64,000 bases of DNA from CAJCJE01 sp035948315 (GTDB taxonomy: Bacteria; Actinomycetota; Actinomycetes; Mycobacteriales; Pseudonocardiaceae). A model generated the notes under the pieces. The model was not told the DNA's origin and searched no databases. It saw only the letters and a program-made list of their open reading frames with translations. Made by a program: the position numbers and the translations under genes. Of the stretch, positions 59,452-64,000 are shown piece by piece. The stretch's first letter is position 1. Each line of letters opens with the position of its first letter. The stretch lies in contig DASZJG010000073.1 in NCBI GenBank assembly GCA_035948315.1, positions 129,223 through 193,222 of the forward strand, in the 5' to 3' direction.

Positions 59452-59563
59452 ATGAGCAAATAATAGCGCATTGGCGCTCAAACGGTTGACCCTTTCCTTG
59501 CGAAGTTCTTCAATTACCAGCTGTCAGCCCCTAATGTGACCAGCCGATGTCGCTCTGATGAGC
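59446..59563. promoter_or_regulatory. Divergent control region with two SorC-type dyads
   Basis: GCTCATATGAGC at 59446-59457 is a perfect 12-bp palindrome and GCTCTGATGAGC at 59552-59563 keeps its outer GCTC-N4-GAGC arms. They flank the divergent promoters. A TTGACC at 59486-59491 and TAATGT at 59532-59537 are possible promoter elements for the plus strand. The paired dyads, about 106 bp apart, could support repressor looping. Confidence 0.6.
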
Positions 59564-59587
59564 GTCACATGACGAGCAGGTGGTTTG

Positions 59588-60595
59588 ATGCGTGCGGCGA
59601 TCGTGGACAAACCCGGTTCCATCCGAGTCGGTGAGGTACCAGATCCCGTTGCCGGCGATGGCCAACTGGTCATCAAGGTGGGCGCCTGCGGCATCTGCGG
59701 CACCGACCTGCACATCGCCGACGGCGAGTTCCCGCCGACCCCCTATCCGATCGTGCCCGGCCACGAGTTCGCCGGGGAGATCGTGGAGATCGGCAAGAAC
59801 GCGCCACCGGAGTGGCGGGTCGGCGACCGGGTCGCGGTCGACCCCTCGCTGTTCTGTGGCCACTGTGGACCGTGCCGCTCCGGCCACGGAAACCTCTGCG
59901 AAAACTGGAATGCCACCGGCGACACCGTCGACGGCGCGTTCGCCGAGTTCGTCGCGGTGCCCGCGGCCAACGCCTACCACCTGCCGGATTCCCTTGACTG
60001 GCAACAGGGCGCGCTGGTCGAACCGGTCTCCTGCGCCGTGCACGGCGTGCGGCGCATCGGCGTCGAGGCGGGCGAACGGTTCCTGATCGTCGGCGCCGGC
60101 ACGATGGGCCTGCTCATGCAGCAGCTCCTGCAACGCGGCGGCGCCTCGGTGACCATGGTCGACCGCAACGCGGCCCGCCTCCCGCGCGCCACCGAACTCG
60201 GCGCGGACGCGGTCGCCACGGACACCGCTCAGCTGAGCGGCGAGCGGTTCGACGCCGCCGTGGACTGCACCGGCGTACCGGCGGCCATGGAGGCCGCGTT
60301 CAACTCGATCCGCCGAGGCGGCCGGCTGCTGATCTTCGGCGTCGCGCCCGGCGACGCCCACGTGAACTTCTCCCCGTTCCGCATCTACAACGACGAGCTG
60401 ACCATCGTCGGCTCCATGGCGGTGCTGCACAGTTACGGCGCCGCGCTGAACCTGGTCGCGAACGGCGCGATCAACACGGCCGCCCTGCTCACCGACACCC
60501 TGCCGCTCAGCGACTTCCCCAAGGCGCTGGAACTGATGCGCAGCGGCGCCGGGCTCAAGGTGCAGGTGCTGCCGAACGCCGAACAGGAGGGCTGA
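59588..60595 (+). CDS. Zinc-dependent alcohol (polyol) dehydrogenase
   Basis: A 335-residue medium-chain dehydrogenase. The catalytic zinc site is CGICGTDLH and GHEFAG with Glu in VEPVSCAVHG; the structural zinc Cys cluster is FCGHCGPCRSGHGNLC; the NAD site is IVGAGTMGLL. It is closest in pattern to sorbitol/arabitol/threonine dehydrogenases and probably oxidises a polyol taken up by the ABC system encoded downstream. ATG at 59588 has AGGTGG upstream. First gene of the operon; the next gene starts one base after its stop. Confidence 0.92.
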   Translation: MRAAIVDKPGSIRVGEVPDPVAGDGQLVIKVGACGICGTDLHIADGEFPPTPYPIVPGHEFAGEIVEIGKNAPPEWRVGDRVAVDPSLFCGHCGPCRSGHGNLCENWNATGDTVDGAFAEFVAVPAANAYHLPDSLDWQQGALVEPVSCAVHGVRRIGVEAGERFLIVGAGTMGLLMQQLLQRGGASVTMVDRNAARLPRATELGADAVATDTAQLSGERFDAAVDCTGVPAAMEAAFNSIRRGGRLLIFGVAPGDAHVNFSPFRIYNDELTIVGSMAVLHSYGAALNLVANGAINTAALLTDTLPLSDFPKALELMRSGAGLKVQVLPNAEQEG

Positions 60596-60596
60596 G

Positions 60597-61955
60597 GTGT
60601 TCCGCCGAATCACTCCCCCATGGCGCGCCGCCACCGTCGCGGTCACCGCGGCACTCACCCTGGCAGGCTGCGCAGGCGCCGGGTCGCTCGGCGACAACGG
60701 CCAGACATTGGTCGTGGCCATCGTGTCGAACTCGCAGATGACCGACGCGGTCAAGCTGTCCAGCCAGTTCGAGCAGCAGCACCCGGACATCCACCTGAAG
60801 TTCGTGACGCTGCCGGAGAACCAGGCCCGCGCCGAGATCACCGCAGCGGTGGCGACCGGCAGCGGCGAGTTCGATGTCGTGATGATCAGCAACTACGAGA
60901 CGCCGCAGTGGGCGCAGAACGGTTGGCTGACCAACCTCGAGCCCTACATGGCCAAGACACCCGGCTATGACGAGAACGACTTCATCCCGAGCATCCGCCA
61001 GTCGTTGTCCTACCAGGGCTCGATGTACTCGGTGCCCTTCTACGGCGAGTCGTCGTTCCTGGTCTACCGCAAGGACCTGTTCGCCAACGCCGGCCTGACC
61101 ATGCCGGCGCACCCGACCTGGCAGCAGGTGGCCGGCTTCGCGCAGAAGCTCAACGATCCGAGCAAGGGCATCTCCGGGATCTGCCTGCGCGGCGACCCGG
61201 GCTGGGGCGAGAGCCTCGCGCCGCTGGACACGCTGGTCAACACCTGGGGCGGTCGCTGGTTCGACAAGGACTGGAACGCCCAGCTCACCTCGGCCCCGTT
61301 CGAGCAGGCCACCAACTTCTACGTCAACCTGATCCGCCAGTACGGCGAGGTCGGCGCGTCCAGCGCGGGCTTCTCCGAGTGCGGCACCGACTACTCGCAG
61401 GGCAAGACCGCGATGTGGTACGACGCCACCTCGATGACCGGCACGACCGAGGACCCGACCAGCAGCAAGGTCGTCGGCCTCAACGGCTACGCGCAGGCTC
61501 CGGTAGTGAATACCAAGGCCAGCGGCTGGCTCTACACCTGGTCGCTCGGGATTCCGCAGACCGCGCCGAACAAGGACGCCGCCTGGGACTTCATGTCCTG
61601 GATGACCGACAAGCAGTACATGAGCCTGGTCGGCAACGCCGATGGCTGGAGCCAGGTCCCGCCCGGCAGCCGTCTCTCGACGTACCAGATTCCGCAGTAC
61701 GCCAAGGCCGCCCAGGCATACGCGAAGCCGACGCTGGACGCGATCAACGCGGCGACGCAGACAAACACCATGACCGAGCCGGTGCCCTACTACGGCCTCC
61801 AGTTCGTCGGCATCCCCGAGTTCCAGGACCTCGGCACCCGGGTCAGCGACCAGATATCCGCCGCGGTCGCGGGCCAGGAAACCGTGAGTTCGGCGCTGCA
61901 ACAGTCCCAGCAGTACGCCCAGACCGTTGGCGACACATATCGGAGCAAGCCATGA
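60597..61955 (+). CDS. ABC-transporter sugar/polyol-binding lipoprotein
   Basis: A 452-residue extracellular binding protein of the maltose/polyol (cluster B) type. The lipobox LTLAGC places the lipid-carrying Cys at about residue 25. The body has typical motifs: FEQQHPDIHLKFVTLPEN, ATGSGEFDVVMISNYETPQW, VPFYGESSFLVYRKDLF and WDFMSWMTDKQYM. The sequence pattern resembles sorbitol/mannitol-binding SmoE proteins. GTG at 60597 follows GGAGGG. The following permease overlaps by four bases. Confidence 0.93.
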   Translation: MFRRITPPWRAATVAVTAALTLAGCAGAGSLGDNGQTLVVAIVSNSQMTDAVKLSSQFEQQHPDIHLKFVTLPENQARAEITAAVATGSGEFDVVMISNYETPQWAQNGWLTNLEPYMAKTPGYDENDFIPSIRQSLSYQGSMYSVPFYGESSFLVYRKDLFANAGLTMPAHPTWQQVAGFAQKLNDPSKGISGICLRGDPGWGESLAPLDTLVNTWGGRWFDKDWNAQLTSAPFEQATNFYVNLIRQYGEVGASSAGFSECGTDYSQGKTAMWYDATSMTGTTEDPTSSKVVGLNGYAQAPVVNTKASGWLYTWSLGIPQTAPNKDAAWDFMSWMTDKQYMSLVGNADGWSQVPPGSRLSTYQIPQYAKAAQAYAKPTLDAINAATQTNTMTEPVPYYGLQFVGIPEFQDLGTRVSDQISAAVAGQETVSSALQQSQQYAQTVGDTYRSKP

Positions 61956-62914
61956 CAACGGTGCCAGCCCCGTCTCCAGTGATCACCGCGCCCGATGTCC
62001 GCACCGGCAAGGCCGTGACGCCGAAGGCGAGCCACGCCTGGCGCAGGCGCGCGCCGCTGCTGCCCGCGCTGATCTTCACGATAGCCGTCACCCAGATCCC
62101 GTTCCTGCTGACGCTGTTCTACTCGACGCAGTCCTGGAACCTGGTCCGACCGGGCTCGCGCCACTTCGTGGGCCTGTCCAACTACCTGGACGTGCTCACC
62201 GACGGCGAGTTCCGCGGCGCGCTGCTCAACACCGTGGTGCTGACCGTGGCCGCGGTACTGATCGCGCTCGTGCTCGGCCTGTGTCTGGCACTGCTGCTCG
62301 ACCGTTCGTTCCGCGGCCGCGGCTTTGTGCGCACACTGATCATCACGCCGTTCCTGATCATGCCGGCGGCGGGCGCACTGCTGTGGAAGACCACGATGTT
62401 CGACCCGACCTACGGTCTGCTCGACTTCGTGCTGCGCCCCTTCGGCATCGGCCACTTCGACTGGCTGGCGTCGTTCCCGCTCGGCTCGGTGATCATCGAG
62501 ATCATCTGGCAGTGGACGCCGTTCATGACCCTGCTGATCCTGGCCGGGTTGCAGTCGCAGTCCAAGGAAGTGCTGGAGGCCGCGCAGGTCGACGGCGCCG
62601 GCCGCTGGCGCACGTTCGCGTCGATCACGCTGCCGCAGCTGACCCGCTACCTGCAACTGGCCGTGCTGCTCGGCGCGATCTACATCGTGAACAGCTTCGA
62701 CGCGGTCTACCTGATGACGCAGGGCGGGCCGGGCACGGCCAGCGCCAACCTGCCCTTCTACATCTACCAGCGCGCGTTCGAAGGCTTCGACGTCGGCCAG
62801 GCCGCGGCCATGGGTGTCGTGGTCGTCATCCTGACCATGATCGTCGCCACGTTCGCGCTGCGCCTGATGTTCCGCACCTTCGAGGTGAGCAGCGGAAAGG
62901 GGTCGAAGAAATGA
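61952..62914 (+). CDS. ABC sugar transporter permease (MalF-like)
   Basis: A 320-residue inner-membrane protein with six predicted segments after a 30-residue cytoplasmic tail. The conserved EAA loop reads EVLEAAQVDGAGRWRTFASI, which docks the ATPase. ATG overlaps the stop of the binding-protein gene (ATGA), so expression is coupled. It forms the heterodimeric channel with the next gene product. Confidence 0.95.
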   Translation: MTTVPAPSPVITAPDVRTGKAVTPKASHAWRRRAPLLPALIFTIAVTQIPFLLTLFYSTQSWNLVRPGSRHFVGLSNYLDVLTDGEFRGALLNTVVLTVAAVLIALVLGLCLALLLDRSFRGRGFVRTLIITPFLIMPAAGALLWKTTMFDPTYGLLDFVLRPFGIGHFDWLASFPLGSVIIEIIWQWTPFMTLLILAGLQSQSKEVLEAAQVDGAGRWRTFASITLPQLTRYLQLAVLLGAIYIVNSFDAVYLMTQGGPGTASANLPFYIYQRAFEGFDVGQAAAMGVVVVILTMIVATFALRLMFRTFEVSSGKGSKK

Positions 62915-63753
62915 CCGCGCCAGCTTTGACCGGCCGACGGGGCAACAGGGCGGGCCGCTCCGCCCTCACCACGGTCACCTGGATCATCGCCATTCTGTTC
63001 GTGTTCCCGGTGTTGTGGATGATCCTGACCTCGTTCAAGACCGAGGGCGACGCCTACACCGACCCGCCGAGGATCATCTTCGGCCCGACGCTGACCGAGA
63101 TCCGCAACATCCTGGACGCCGGTTTCTGGCCGTATCTCGGCAATTCCGCGTTCGTCACGATCCTGTCCACGCTGATCGTGCTCATCCTCGGCGTGCCGGC
63201 GGCGTACGCGCTCTCGCTCGCGCCGGTCAGGGGAACGAGCAACGCGCTCGGCTTCTTCCTGTCGACCAAGATGCTGCCGATCGTGGCCGCGATCATCCCG
63301 CTGTACATCATCGCCAACGACATCCATCTGCTGGACAGCGTCTGGGCGTTGGTCATCCTGTACACCGCGATGAACCTGCCGCTGGCGATCTGGATGATGC
63401 GCTCGTTCTTCCTGGAAGTCCCCAAGGAAATGATGGAAGCGGGCCAGATCGACGGCGCGAAGCTACCCCGGCTGCTGCGCAGCATCGTGCTCCCGGTCGT
63501 CGCGCCCGGCGTGGCGGCAACGGCGCTGATCTGCGTGATCTTCTCCTGGACCGAGTTCTTCTACGCGGTCAACCTGACCTCGGCGCGCGCCGGCACCGTG
63601 CCGGTGTTCCTGGTCGGATTCATCAGCAGTGAGGGCCTGTACTGGGCCCAACTGGCGGCGGGCGCGTTCCTCGCCTCGCTGCCGGTCATGATCGTCGGCT
63701 GGTTCGCGCAGAACCACCTGGTCCGCGGCCTGTCCATGGGTGCGGTGAAGTAA
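62911..63753 (+). CDS. ABC sugar transporter permease (MalG-like)
   Basis: A 280-residue membrane protein with six segments. The EAA loop reads EMMEAGQIDGAKLPRLLRSI, and PLAIWMMRSFFLEVPKEM precedes it, both standard for MalG-type permeases. ATG overlaps the stop of the first permease (ATGA). It completes the channel of the polyol/sugar importer. Confidence 0.95.
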   Translation: MTAPALTGRRGNRAGRSALTTVTWIIAILFVFPVLWMILTSFKTEGDAYTDPPRIIFGPTLTEIRNILDAGFWPYLGNSAFVTILSTLIVLILGVPAAYALSLAPVRGTSNALGFFLSTKMLPIVAAIIPLYIIANDIHLLDSVWALVILYTAMNLPLAIWMMRSFFLEVPKEMMEAGQIDGAKLPRLLRSIVLPVVAPGVAATALICVIFSWTEFFYAVNLTSARAGTVPVFLVGFISSEGLYWAQLAAGAFLASLPVMIVGWFAQNHLVRGLSMGAVK

Positions 63754-63769
63754 CGGAGGTTTTCGGACA

Positions 63770-64000
63770 ATGGCTGAAGTGACCTACGACAACGCGTCCC
63801 GCGTCTACCCCGGCTCCCCGCCGGTCCGCGCGGTGGACGGCCTCGACCTGGACGTCAACGATGGCGAGTTCCTGGTGTTGGTCGGCCCGTCGGGCTCCGG
63901 CAAGTCCACCGCCCTGCGCATGCTCGCCGGACTCGAGGACGTCGACGAGGGCTCCATCTCCATCGGCGGCCGTGACGTCACCAACGTCCAACCCAAAGAC
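63770..64000 (+). CDS. ABC sugar transporter ATPase (cut by window edge)
   Basis: The first 77 residues of an ATP-binding protein of the UgpC/MsmK/SmoK type. Walker A GPSGSGKST is present near residue 43-51, after the usual DLDVNDGEFLVLVG. The rest, including the signature and Walker B motifs, lies beyond the right end. ATG at 63770 follows CGGAGGT. It probably energises the two permeases encoded upstream. Confidence 0.93.
   Translation, partial: MAEVTYDNASRVYPGSPPVRAVDGLDLDVNDGEFLVLVGPSGSGKSTALRMLAGLEDVDEGSISIGGRDVTNVQPKD

Noticed and set aside
1..64000. tRNA, rRNA, insertion sequences, prophage or integrative-element ends
   Set aside because: No tRNA-like T-arm motif, transposase, integrase or long terminal repeat was seen; gene content and composition are even across the window.

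Overview
This is a continuous stretch of chromosome from a very GC-rich actinobacterium. The coding style (GTG/TTG starts, many 1-8 nt overlaps between neighbouring genes, several apparently leaderless genes) and the gene content (an iniBAC-type dynamin locus with an IniR-like ATPase, an Eis-type acetyltransferase, a deazaflavin/F420-type nitroreductase, chitinase promoters with DasR-like boxes) suggest a member of the Pseudonocardiales or a close relative; that placement is inference. I see about 48 protein genes, two of them cut by the window ends, and no tRNA, rRNA, CRISPR array, insertion sequence or phage gene.

Layout. 1-2000: a NAD(P)H-binding oxidoreductase divergent from a gene that runs off the left edge, with a perfect 17-bp inverted repeat between them; then a small minus-strand operon of leader peptide, GNAT acetyltransferase and a second IF-1-like protein. 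2026-5708: a secreted beta-helix protein divergent from 6-phosphogluconate dehydrogenase. 5820-13220: HtrA-like protease, GT39 sugar transferase, GT2-GtrA fusion, and a histidine kinase/response regulator pair. 13440-16691: a membrane-anchored DUF5666-like protein, an unrecognised protein and a secreted alginate-lyase-like protein.

16804-25825 is the most distinctive block. A STAND/LuxR ATPase (IniR-like) is translationally coupled to a membrane-anchored Hsp70-like protein. Both are divergent from iniB, and iniA and iniC (two dynamin-like GTPases) follow. In mycobacteria the iniBAC genes answer cell-wall stress, so this block looks like a complete envelope-stress module: sensor, regulator and membrane-acting GTPases. 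A perfect hairpin separates iniB from iniAC.

25847-45438: a carbohydrate and stress neighbourhood. It holds a GH18 chitinase, NfeD-like protein plus flotillin, a polytopic membrane protein, DUF427, Eis, an AAA+ ATPase coupled to a TPR membrane protein, GH84 N-acetylglucosaminidase, GH27 galactosidase, DUF1684, nitroreductase with its TetR regulator, a GH3 enzyme, and ACC deaminase with its GntR regulator. DasR-like boxes (TGGTCTAGACCA type) lie before the chitinase, GH84 and GH27 genes, which suggests shared control by amino-sugar availability.

45546-51538: a five-gene MacAB-type export operon with two adaptor proteins that both have glycine-rich tails. 51793-58417: VOC protein, hemerythrin, cysteine-desulfurase-like enzyme, serine hydrolase, Tex and a small membrane protein. 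58420-64000: a SorC regulator divergent from a polyol/sugar utilisation operon (zinc dehydrogenase, binding lipoprotein, two permeases, ATPase cut by the right edge). Convergent gene ends are usually separated by perfect GC-rich hairpins without U-tracts.
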